The position numbers were made by a program, and so were the translations under genes. From Clostridiales bacterium (lineage in GTDB: Bacteria; Bacillota; Clostridia; Christensenellales; Aristaeellaceae): a stretch of 13,508 bases of DNA. The notes beneath the pieces were generated by a model, which was not told the origin of the DNA, did no database searches, and worked only from the letters and a program-made list of their open reading frames with translations. Below are positions 6,077-13,508 of the stretch, one piece after another (positions within the stretch are counted from its first letter, which is position 1; each line of letters begins with the position of its first letter). The stretch covers positions 1-13,508 of the forward strand of contig SFFS01000060.1 in assembly GCA_004557805.1 (NCBI GenBank), read 5' to 3'.

Positions 6077-6939
6077 GGACGGAGCTGATCGTCGCCGCGC
6101 AGGGCGCGGACGGGGGACGCGCGCTGCTGCGCACGCTGGCCAGCGCCGGCATGCAGGCGGACGCGGAATTCGGCGTAACCGTCGCACTGACGGGCGGCGT
6201 GCCGGAGAGCGTGTTTTTCGCTGCGCCGGGCGCAAAGCGCCTGCACGCGGAGGGCGGCGCGCTGGAAGCATGGCGCGCGGGCGCGGAAGCATCGGACGCG
6301 GACCTGCTGATGCTGCTGCGCGAAGGCGACGCGCTGTTCGACGCATATTCCCTCTGGCGGCTGCAAAACGCGCTGCGCGAAACCCCGGAAGCGGCGCTGG
6401 CATGCGGCGCGGCGCGCTGCTATGCTCCCTCCGGCGCGGAAGAGCCGGGCGCGGGCTGCCGCGCGGTTCCGCAGGGGCTTCTCGCGCGGCGGAACGTTCT
6501 TCCGGCCGCGCTTGCGCGGGCGAAAACCCTTCCGCAGCTTGCGGCGGGAATATTCGCCGCCGGACAGACGGCTGAAATCCCGGACTGCACATGCGAATGC
6601 GGTCTGCCGGACGGCTGGTTTGAAGCGCTCTGCGGGGCGGCGGACGGCCTTTCGGGCGCGCGCGCCGCGGAATGGGCCGAAAAGCAGCTGGCCGCGCTGT
6701 ATCTCGGCTACGTGCGCGCGGGGCTTTCAGGCCCGGAGGCCATGCAGGCCGCGCGCGGAAGATGCGCCGCGTTTTTCCGGGCGGCATGGCTGCCGCTGGA
6801 AGGCGAAATGCAGCCGGATCTGCTTTTCGCTTCGTACAACGCGGCGATGGACGCCGCCGCCCGAATTGACCCGGACGCGGAGAGCGGCTATGAACCGTAT
6901 CCCATGTTTGCCGATATTTTGCGTATGGAATGCGATTGA
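6073..6939 (+). CDS. Uncharacterised protein, possibly a degenerate glycosyltransferase
   Basis: 288 residues, Ala- and Gly-rich. I do not recognise a defined family. Its first 90 residues follow the layout of the neighbouring glycosyltransferase: a strand LIV, a helix, EFGVTVAL where the neighbour has EIDVTIVDD, and later DADLLMLLREGDALFD where the neighbour has NPFIVFLDSDDTLAG. The VDD motif is replaced and the DxD motif reads REGD, so nucleotide-sugar catalysis looks doubtful. The middle contains several Cys residues (CTCECG near 176). GGGGAGG upstream of the ATG (6058-6064) is a good ribosome site. It overlaps the glycosyltransferase stop by ATGA, so the two are coupled, which suggests a partner or regulator of that enzyme. 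There is no signal peptide and no membrane span. Confidence 0.72.
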   Translation: MRTELIVAAQGADGGRALLRTLASAGMQADAEFGVTVALTGGVPESVFFAAPGAKRLHAEGGALEAWRAGAEASDADLLMLLREGDALFDAYSLWRLQNALRETPEAALACGAARCYAPSGAEEPGAGCRAVPQGLLARRNVLPAALARAKTLPQLAAGIFAAGQTAEIPDCTCECGLPDGWFEALCGAADGLSGARAAEWAEKQLAALYLGYVRAGLSGPEAMQAARGRCAAFFRAAWLPLEGEMQPDLLFASYNAAMDAAARIDPDAESGYEPYPMFADILRMECD

Positions 6940-6964
6940 AAACCGCATGCAACTATGCTATAAT
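6936..6964 (+). promoter_or_regulatory. Strong extended -10 promoter of the rimO-recA operon
   Basis: TTGAAA (6936-6941), 17-bp spacer, TATAAT (6959-6964), with TG at 6956-6957 giving an extended -10. The -35 box overlaps the stop codon of the preceding gene. The start point would be about 6971. Confidence 0.88.
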
Positions 6965-6976
6965 AGCGCAGAAATA

Positions 6977-6990
6977 CGAACATAAATTCG
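6977..6990 (+). promoter_or_regulatory. Putative LexA (SOS) operator
   Basis: CGAACATAAATTCG. The Gram-positive LexA/DinR site is CGAAC-N4-GTTCG. The left half is perfect and the right half has four of five bases. It lies just past the predicted start point, where bound LexA would block initiation. The operon it heads ends in recA, a standard LexA target. LexA control is inferred. Confidence 0.6.
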
Positions 6991-7006
6991 CATTGGAGGT
7001 TCTATC

Positions 7007-8317
7007 GTGCCAAAGACTGTCGGCGTAGTCTCGCTGGGCTGCGCAAAAAACAGAATTGATACAGAACAGATGCTGGGCCTGCTGCGCGCGGGCGGCTGGA
7101 CGATTACGGCCGACCCTGCGGACGCGGAGGTCATCATCGTCAACACCTGCGGGTTCATCGATCCCGCCAAGCAGGAAAGCATCGACTCCATCCTCGAGAT
7201 GGCCGAATATAAAAAAACCGGCGCGTGCCGGCTGCTCGTGGCGACGGGCTGCCTGGTGCAGCGCTACAGCGGCGCGCTCGCTGAACAGATGCCGGAAATC
7301 GATCTGCTGATGGGCGTGTCCGACTATCCGCACATCTGCGATCTGCTCGACCGCGCACTCCACGGCGCGCGGCCCGTGGCCTGTTCCGTCAGCCGCGAGG
7401 TGTTCGAAGCGCCGCGCGTGCTGACCACCGCGCCGTTCTCGGCGTTCGTGCGCACGGGCGACGGCTGCGACAACCGCTGCGCCTACTGCGCCATTCCGCT
7501 CATCCGCGGGGGCTACCGCTCCCGGCCGTACGATCACGTGCTGAGCGAGGCGCGCGGCCTGGTCGATGCGGGCGTGAAGGAACTGACCTACATCGCGCAG
7601 GACACGACGCGCTTCGGCGACGATCTGCCCGCAGGCAACCTCGCCTCTCTTCTGCGCGATACGGCTGCGTTTGAAAACGTGCACTGGGTGCGCACGCTGT
7701 ACTGCTATCCCAGCCGGGTGACGGACGATCTGCTCGACACGCTTGCTGGCAGCGAAAAAATCTGCGCCTATCTCGATCTGCCGCTTCAGCACATCGACGC
7801 GCGCCTGCTGAAAAAAATGCACCGCTTCGGCACGCCGGATGATATCCGTTCGGTTATCCGCCGCGCGCGAGAGCGCGGGATTATCCTGCGCACGACGATG
7901 ATCGTCGGCTTCCCGAGCGAGACGGAGGACGATTTCCAGCGCATGCTCGACTTCGTCGAAGAGACGCGGTTCGACCGGCTCGGCGCGTTCACCTATTCCG
8001 CCGAGGAGGGCACCCCCGCCGCGACGATGCCCGATCAGGTGCCGGAGGATGTGGCGCAGGAGCGCCTCGACCGGCTGATGCGCCTGCAGCAGAAAATTTC
8101 GCGCGAAATCAACCGCAGCCGCGTGGGCAAAACCTACGAGGTGCTGCTCGAGCGGCAGGAGGAGAACGGCCTGTGGATCGGCCGCTCAAAGGAAGAAGCG
8201 CCCGAAGGCGACGGCTGCATCACGCTCTTCACAGAGCAGCCGCATGAAGCGGGCGAATTCGTGCGCGCGCGCATCACCGGCGCGGACGCCTACGACCTGA
8301 CGGGAGAAATTCTATGA
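7007..8317 (+). CDS. rimO: Ribosomal protein S12 (uS12) methylthiotransferase RimO
   Basis: 436 residues, normal for the family. A radical-SAM enzyme with two iron-sulphur clusters that adds a methylthio group to the conserved Asp of ribosomal protein S12. The N-terminal methylthiotransferase domain (UPF0004) starts SLGCAKNRIDTEQM, which separates RimO from the tRNA enzyme MiaB, and supplies cluster ligands C12, C48 and C82. The radical-SAM motif CDNRCAYC gives C154, C158 and C161. IVGFPSETEDDF and the C-terminal TRAM domain (about 370-436) follow. It starts with GTG; GGAGG at 6995-6999 is 7 bases away. It heads a transcription unit with pgsA, cinA and recA under one strong promoter. All key cysteines are present. 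Confidence 0.97.
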   Translation: MPKTVGVVSLGCAKNRIDTEQMLGLLRAGGWTITADPADAEVIIVNTCGFIDPAKQESIDSILEMAEYKKTGACRLLVATGCLVQRYSGALAEQMPEIDLLMGVSDYPHICDLLDRALHGARPVACSVSREVFEAPRVLTTAPFSAFVRTGDGCDNRCAYCAIPLIRGGYRSRPYDHVLSEARGLVDAGVKELTYIAQDTTRFGDDLPAGNLASLLRDTAAFENVHWVRTLYCYPSRVTDDLLDTLAGSEKICAYLDLPLQHIDARLLKKMHRFGTPDDIRSVIRRARERGIILRTTMIVGFPSETEDDFQRMLDFVEETRFDRLGAFTYSAEEGTPAATMPDQVPEDVAQERLDRLMRLQQKISREINRSRVGKTYEVLLERQEENGLWIGRSKEEAPEGDGCITLFTEQPHEAGEFVRARITGADAYDLTGEIL

Positions 8318-8340
8318 TTCAGAAAAAAACGAGGTTGCCG

Positions 8341-8895
8341 ATGAACCTGCCCAACCGGCTGACGCTGCTGCGCATCGCGATGATTCCGCTGTACTTGGTG
8401 CTGCTGACGGGCAGCGCCGGCTGCCGCATCGGAGCGGTGCTGGTGTTCGCGGCCGCGAGCATCACCGATTTTTTCGACGGCCGCATCGCGCGCAGCCGCA
8501 ACCTGATCACCGATTTCGGCAAGTTCATGGATCCGATCGCCGATAAGCTGCTGGTGCTGATGCCGTTCATCTACTTCTGCGCGATCGAACCGTTCGGCAC
8601 GGCGGACGTATGGCCCGTCATGCTGATGGTGGCGCGCGAAATCGTGGTGTCCGGCTTCCGGCTGGTCGCCAGCGCGCAGGGCAGCGTTATCGCCGCCGAT
8701 AAATTCGGCAAGGTAAAGACCGCCGTGCAGATGGGCACCGTACTGGCGCTGACGCTGCGGCCCGCGATTGTGCCGGCGCTGCCGTGGTTCGGCACGCTGT
8801 GCTTCGTGTTCCTGTGGATCTGCGGCGCGCTGGCGCTGTATTCCGGCGTGGAAATGATCGTGAAAAACCGGCGCATCCTGGAGGTAGAGGAATGA
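8341..8895 (+). CDS. pgsA: CDP-diacylglycerol-glycerol-3-phosphate 3-phosphatidyltransferase
   Basis: 184 residues. A multi-pass membrane enzyme making phosphatidylglycerol phosphate, the committed step to phosphatidylglycerol and cardiolipin. The CDP-alcohol phosphotransferase signature is complete: DFFDGRIAR at about 42-50, then FGKFMDP, then ADK. Several hydrophobic spans are visible (about 8-30, 75-100, 125-165). I chose the ATG at 8341 because MNLPNRLTLLRI is the standard start of PgsA and GAGG lies 6 bases upstream. The in-frame ATG at 8314 overlaps the rimO stop and has GGGAG 7 bases upstream; it would add nine polar residues (MIQKKTRLP). Either way the gene is in the rimO operon. Confidence 0.95.
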   Translation: MNLPNRLTLLRIAMIPLYLVLLTGSAGCRIGAVLVFAAASITDFFDGRIARSRNLITDFGKFMDPIADKLLVLMPFIYFCAIEPFGTADVWPVMLMVAREIVVSGFRLVASAQGSVIAADKFGKVKTAVQMGTVLALTLRPAIVPALPWFGTLCFVFLWICGALALYSGVEMIVKNRRILEVEE

Positions 8896-10142
8896 TTGCG
8901 GAAATCGTGGCCGTAGGAACGGAGCTGCTGATGGGTCAGGTGCTCAACACCGACGCGCAGTACATCGCGCGCAGGCTCTCCGAGCTGGGCGTGACGCTGC
9001 ACCGGCAGATCGTCGTGGGCGACAACCCCGCGCGCATCCGCGAAGCCATTCACGACGCGGTCGGCCGCGCCGACGTGGTTATCACCACCGGTGGCCTCGG
9101 CCCCACCGCGGACGATATTACAAAAGAAACCTGCGCCGAAGCGCTGGGCCTTCCGATGGAGCGCCGTCCGGAAGCCGAAGCGCAGGTGCGCGCCTGGTTC
9201 GCGCGCAACAACCGCGCCATGACGGAGAACAACCTGCGTCAGGCCGATTTCGCAAAAGGCGCGATCATCCTTGAAAACCATAACGGCACCGCCCCGGCCT
9301 GCATCGTGGAAAAGGACGGCAAGGCCGTAATCAACCTGCCCGGGCCGCCGCGCGAGCTGATCCCGCTGTTCGTCGAGCATGTCGCGCCGTATCTGGCCGG
9401 AAGAAGCGGCGCAGTGATCGTCTCGCGCTATCTGCGCGTGTTCGGCATGGGCGAATCGACGGTGGAAAGCAGGCTGCACGACCTGATGGAAAACTGCCAG
9501 AACCCGACCGTCGCGCCCTACTGCTCCACAGGCGAGGTTCAGCTGCGGCTGACTGTGCGCGCCGCGCGCGAGGACGAGGCCGCTCCGCTGCTCGATCCGC
9601 TGGAGAAGGAAATCCGCGCGCGGCTGGGCGGCGTGATCTACGCGGCGACGGACAACCCGGAATATTCGATGGAGCAGGCGCTCGTGGAGGCGCTCTGCGC
9701 CGCCCAAAAAACGCTCGTTACGGCCGAAAGCTGCACGGGCGGCATGATCGCTTCGAAAATTGTGAACGTGCCCGGCGCTTCGGACGCGCTGCTGGAAGGG
9801 TGCGTCACCTATTCCAACGCGGCCAAGATGCGCACGCTGGGCGTGAAGGCCGAAACGCTCGAAAAACACGACGCGGTCAGCCGCGAGACGGCGCTTGAAA
9901 TGGCCGATGGCGCGCGCAGGCGCGCGGACGCCGACTACGCCGTTTCCGTGACCGGCCTGGCCGGCCCCGGCGGCGGCACGCCCGAAAAGCCCGTGGGCAC
10001 CGTATGGCTCGGGCTCGCCACGCGCGAAGGCGCGGACGCGAAGGAGCTGCGCCTGACGGGCAACCGCGAACGCATCCGCACGCTGGCCGCGCTCCACGCA
10101 ATGCACTGGGTGCTTGAAACCGTCAGAAACGACGCAAGATAA
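8892..10142 (+). CDS. cinA: CinA, competence/damage-inducible protein with nicotinamide-nucleotide amidase domain
   Basis: 416 residues, full two-domain length. The N-terminal molybdopterin-binding-like (COG1058) domain, about 1-170, has VGTELLMGQVLNTDAQYIA and TTGGLGPTADDITKE, with LPGPPREL at about 150; in characterised relatives it is an ADP-ribose pyrophosphatase. The C-terminal CinA domain (about 255-416) contains TAESCTGG at 277-284 and SVTGLAGPGGG, the active-site region of NMN deamidases (PncC). Together they recycle NAD by-products in the cytoplasm. ATG 8892 overlaps the pgsA stop by ATGA; GGAGG is 7 bases upstream. recA follows after 21 bases, an order also known from streptococci, where the pair is competence-induced; no competence box is seen here. 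Confidence 0.97.
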   Translation: MIAEIVAVGTELLMGQVLNTDAQYIARRLSELGVTLHRQIVVGDNPARIREAIHDAVGRADVVITTGGLGPTADDITKETCAEALGLPMERRPEAEAQVRAWFARNNRAMTENNLRQADFAKGAIILENHNGTAPACIVEKDGKAVINLPGPPRELIPLFVEHVAPYLAGRSGAVIVSRYLRVFGMGESTVESRLHDLMENCQNPTVAPYCSTGEVQLRLTVRAAREDEAAPLLDPLEKEIRARLGGVIYAATDNPEYSMEQALVEALCAAQKTLVTAESCTGGMIASKIVNVPGASDALLEGCVTYSNAAKMRTLGVKAETLEKHDAVSRETALEMADGARRRADADYAVSVTGLAGPGGGTPEKPVGTVWLGLATREGADAKELRLTGNRERIRTLAALHAMHWVLETVRNDAR

Positions 10143-10163
10143 ATTCGGAAGGGGAATTCGGCA

Positions 10164-11258
<1,095 letters not shown>

Positions 11259-11305
11259 TTCATGGGCGCTGACGCGCCTAAAATTGCGCAGGCGACAATT
11301 TCATC

Positions 11306-11346
11306 AAAAAGCGAACGCCCGGGCTTCTGCCCGGACGTTTCTTCTC
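11306..11346. terminator. Two-way intrinsic terminator between recA and a convergent small gene
   Basis: A hairpin spans 11314-11339. On the plus strand, AACG and CCGGGC pair with CGTT and GCCCGG around a TTCT loop with one C-A mismatch; TTTCTTCT follows. On the minus strand the mismatch becomes a G-T wobble, giving an unbroken 11-bp stem followed by CGC and TTTTT (11310-11306). It therefore works at least as well leftward as rightward, which argues for a transcript arriving from the right. Confidence 0.75.
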
Positions 11347-11391
11347 CCTCTGTCAGAAGGGAACCGCCCACCGGTTGAGCGGCGGCAACGG

Positions 11392-11556
11392 TTATTCCAC
11401 GCACTCGCGTCGGTCATACCCCTCATCCGTTTCTCTTCTTGGAGTGAACCGTTCGAACAGATTTTTCGTCAATTCAAGAGAGAAATCCTCGATTCGGCCC
11501 TGGATATACCTTTGCGCAAGAAAGCAAAGCGGCGCTTCCCCTTTTGGGCGGCGCAT
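11392..11556 (-). CDS. Probable small protein of unknown function, convergent with recA
   Basis: 54 residues, opening MRRPKGEAPLCFLAQRYIQG and ending DEGYDRRECVE. I do not recognise a family with certainty. It looks like real protein: an amphipathic helix, then charged residues and a compact C-terminus. The frame is open upstream to 11630, but the only usable start is ATG 11556, whose ribosome site is poor (AGGCGG just 1 base away) and lies in the palindrome GGCGGC-GCAT-GCCGCC. Third-position GC is lower than in neighbouring genes. Support comes from the terminator downstream, which is best formed on this strand. It could also be a remnant of a larger gene. Competing plus-strand frames give Arg/Ser-rich sequence that looks less natural. 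Confidence 0.42.
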   Translation of the reverse strand: MRRPKGEAPLCFLAQRYIQGRIEDFSLELTKNLFERFTPRRETDEGYDRRECVE

Positions 11557-11608
11557 GCCGCCTGAAAAAGCGCTTCCCCGCCTCGCGTTCGCTCCACCCG
11601 GAAAGGAA

Positions 11609-11637
11609 TTGACAACCCGCGCGCTTCATGCTAAAAT
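11609..11637 (+). promoter_or_regulatory. Sigma-A promoter of the valS leader
   Basis: TTGACA (11609-11614), 17-bp spacer, TAAAAT (11632-11637), with TG at 11629-11630 as an extended -10. The start point would be about 11644, so the transcript begins with the T-box leader. Confidence 0.88.
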
Positions 11638-11643
11638 CGTTGC

Positions 11644-11889
11644 GAATTGAATAGCAAAGGCAAGGACGGAGAAAGCCCTGCGCGGGCGTTTCAGAGAAGC
11701 GGCGGTCGGTGCGAGCCGCAGACGAAAGCGCAGCGGCCGTCGCTCCCGAGCTGGATGGAAGAAAGCCGCAAAAGCGGCCGTAGAACCTCCCGTGACGCTG
11801 CGTGAATGCGATTGAGCGGCGCGAAAGCGCAAGTTGAGTGGTACCGCGGAATCATTTCGCCTCAAGTTTTCTTGAGGCGTTTTCTTTTT
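11644..11889 (+). promoter_or_regulatory. T-box riboswitch (tRNA-Val sensing)
   Basis: The leader between promoter and valS carries T-box landmarks. A Stem I region begins around GCAAGGACGGAGAAAG and contains AGAGAAGCGGCGGTCGGTGCGAGCCGC (distal part, 11693-11719). GTC at 11739-11741, followed by G and then CTCCCGAGC, sits where the specifier codon is expected; GUC codes for Val, matching the downstream gene. The T-box TGAGTGGTACCGCGGAA spans 11835-11851. Uncharged tRNA-Val would pair by anticodon with the specifier and by its CCA end with the T-box, favouring the antiterminator and so valS transcription. The specifier call rests on position and agreement with valS, not on a folded model. Confidence 0.93.
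11858..11889 (+). terminator. Regulated terminator of the T-box leader
   Basis: Perfect 9-bp stem CGCCTCAAG (11858-11866) with CTTGAGGCG (11871-11879), TTTT loop, then TTTTCTTTTT. The left arm's CTCAA can instead pair with TTGAG (11834-11838) next to the T-box, forming the competing antiterminator. Confidence 0.93.
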
Positions 11890-11919
11890 GCGCGGGGAAT
11901 CAGACAGGGGGAGAACCAG

Positions 11920-13508
11920 ATGAAACAGGAATTGCCCAAGCAGTATCAGCCGCAACAGTTTGAAAGCGAAATGTACCGCGACTGGGAGGAGAAGGGATAC
12001 TTCAAAGCCCATCGCGACGCGAACAAGAAGCCGTTCACCATCGTCATGCCGCCGCCGAACATCACCGGCCAGCTGCATATGGGGCACGCCATGGACGGCA
12101 CCATGCAGGACGTGCTCACCCGCTATCACCGCATGAAGGGCGAAGCCGCCCTGTGGCTGCCCGGCACCGATCACGCTTCCATCGCCACCGAGGTCAAGAT
12201 CATCGACGCGATGGCCAAAGAGGGCCTGACCAAGGATATGCTTGGCCGCGAGAAATTCCTCGAACGCGCATGGGCGTGGAAGGCCGAATACGGCGGACGC
12301 ATCGTGCGTCAGTTCCGCCGCCTCGGCGCGAGCTGCGACTGGAGCCGCGAACGCTTCACGATGGACGAGGGCTGCTCCCGCGCAGTGAAGGAAGTGTTCG
12401 TGCGCCTGTACGAAAAGGGCCTGATCTACCGCGGCAACCGGCTGGTCAACTGGTGCCCCTGCTGCAACACCCCCATTTCCGACGCGGAAGTGGAATACGC
12501 CGAAAAAGAGGGCAGCTTCTGGCATCTGCTCTACCCCGTGAAGGAAACGGGCGAAATGCTGGAATTGGCTACCACGCGGCCGGAAACGATGCTCGGCGAT
12601 ACCGCCGTGGCCATCAACCCGAATGACCCGCGCTACGCGCACCTGCACGGTTGCCATGTGCTGCTGCCGCTGACGGACAGGGAAATCCCGATCGTGTGCG
12701 ACGAGCACGCCGACATGGAAAAGGGCACCGGCGTGGTGAAAATCACCCCCGCGCACGACCCGAACGACTACGAAGTCGGCCAGCGCCACAAGCTGCCCAT
12801 CGTGCGCGTGTTCACCTACGGCGGTCACATGACCGGCGCCGCCGATAAGGCCGCCGCAGACGAGCTGTTCGCTTCCGGCCGCGCCACCGTGAACGAGCCC
12901 GAAGTGCTCGACTGCGGCAAATACGCCGGCATGACCACCGCCGAGGCGCGCAAGGCCATCGTGGCCGATCTGAAGGCGCTGGGGCTGCTCAAAGCGATCG
13001 AGCCGCTCAAGCATGAAGTCGGCACCTGCTATCGCTGCCATACGACCGTCGAGCCGATGGTGTCCAAGCAGTGGTTCGTAAAGATGCAGCCGCTGGCCGA
13101 TCCGGCCATCAAGGCCGTGAAGGACGGCGAGACGCAGTTCGTGCCCGAGCGCTTCACGAAGAACTACATGAACTGGATGGAAAACATCCGCGACTGGTGC
13201 ATCAGCCGCCAGCTGTGGTGGGGCCATCGCATTCCGGCGTATTACTGCGACGCATGCGGCGAGATGACCGTCTCGCGCGAAGCGCCCGAAAAATGCCCGA
13301 AGTGCGGCGCGCCCATGCGGCAGGATGAGGACGTGCTCGACACCTGGTTCTCCTCCGCGCTGTGGCCGTTCTCGACGCTGGGCTGGCCGGACGAAACCGA
13401 GGATCTGAAATACTTCTATCCCACCGACGTGCTCGTGACCGGCTGGGACATCATCTTCTTCTGGGTGGCCCGCATGATCTTCTCCGGCATCGAGCAGATG
13501 GGCAAGCC
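11920..13508 (+). CDS. valS: Valyl-tRNA synthetase (5' part, cut by the window end)
   Basis: The first 529 codons of an enzyme usually near 880 residues; the frame is open to the last base. It charges tRNA-Val and removes mischarged Thr. The class I signature HMGH is at residues 53-56 within PPPNITGQLHMGHA. The editing (CP1) domain contains TTRPETMLGDTAVAINP from residue 218 and GVVKITPAHDPNDYEVG, typical of ValRS. Cysteine pairs C370/C373, C443/C446 and C459/C462 look like zinc sites, followed by DEDVLDTWFSSALWPFSTLG. The KMSKS loop, anticodon domain and C-terminal coiled coil lie beyond the window. GGGGGAG (11907-11913) is 6 bases from the ATG, and the T-box leader lies upstream. Confidence 0.98.
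   Translation, partial: MKQELPKQYQPQQFESEMYRDWEEKGYFKAHRDANKKPFTIVMPPPNITGQLHMGHAMDGTMQDVLTRYHRMKGEAALWLPGTDHASIATEVKIIDAMAKEGLTKDMLGREKFLERAWAWKAEYGGRIVRQFRRLGASCDWSRERFTMDEGCSRAVKEVFVRLYEKGLIYRGNRLVNWCPCCNTPISDAEVEYAEKEGSFWHLLYPVKETGEMLELATTRPETMLGDTAVAINPNDPRYAHLHGCHVLLPLTDREIPIVCDEHADMEKGTGVVKITPAHDPNDYEVGQRHKLPIVRVFTYGGHMTGAADKAAADELFASGRATVNEPEVLDCGKYAGMTTAEARKAIVADLKALGLLKAIEPLKHEVGTCYRCHTTVEPMVSKQWFVKMQPLADPAIKAVKDGETQFVPERFTKNYMNWMENIRDWCISRQLWWGHRIPAYYCDACGEMTVSREAPEKCPKCGAPMRQDEDVLDTWFSSALWPFSTLGWPDETEDLKYFYPTDVLVTGWDIIFFWVARMIFSGIEQMGK

Noticed and set aside
11449..11460. GTTCGAAC palindrome as an operator
   Set aside because: An 8-bp palindrome inside the probable small gene, with no promoter nearby to regulate.
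11626..13227. 533-codon minus-strand open frame opposite valS
   Set aside because: It covers the T-box leader and valS, both firmly identified on the plus strand.

Overview
The window looks like chromosomal DNA of a GC-rich, spore-forming-lineage Bacillota, probably a Clostridia-class anaerobe of the gut type. The signs are a Spo0E-like sporulation regulator preceded by Spo0A-type boxes, a T-box riboswitch ahead of valS, strong AGGAGG-type ribosome sites, consensus sigma-A promoters, and the cluster rimO-pgsA-cinA-recA. Lineage is inferred from gene content; no species can be named.

Layout. (1) Bases 1-464 carry no convincing gene. They hold a cluster of short inverted repeats (39-173) and the terminator of the next operon. 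(2) On the minus strand, 1963 down to 465, lie an ECF sigma factor and a membrane-anchored putative anti-sigma factor, coupled by an ATGA overlap. (3) A roughly 400-bp divergent intergenic region follows. It contains three Spo0A-box heptamers around a promoter for a 52-residue Spo0E-like phosphatase. (4) From a perfect TTGACA-N17-TATAAT promoter comes a 600-residue exported protein with an SH3b domain, four peptidoglycan-binding repeats and a conserved C-terminal domain with His and Cys residues, closed by a strong terminator. (5) A three-gene, translationally coupled operon follows: a YbaK/EbsC-type aminoacyl-tRNA deacylase, a family-2 glycosyltransferase, and a protein that resembles a degenerate glycosyltransferase. 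(6) A strong extended -10 promoter with a LexA-like operator drives rimO-pgsA-cinA-recA. (7) After recA come a two-way terminator and a probable 54-residue minus-strand small gene. (8) Last is a T-box leader with a GUC (Val) specifier and the first 529 codons of valS, which runs off the window.

How the genes fit together. The left half concerns the envelope and sporulation decisions: an envelope-sensing sigma/anti-sigma pair, a phosphorelay brake probably under feedback from Spo0A, and a wall-binding exported protein. The right half is housekeeping: ribosome modification, phospholipid synthesis, nucleotide repair and recombination, probably under SOS control, and valyl-tRNA charging controlled by uncharged tRNA-Val.

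No wholly new system is evident. The best leads are the Spo0A/Spo0E feedback arrangement, the LexA-like site placed more than 3 kb upstream of recA at the operon head, the degenerate glycosyltransferase partner, and the small gene convergent with recA.
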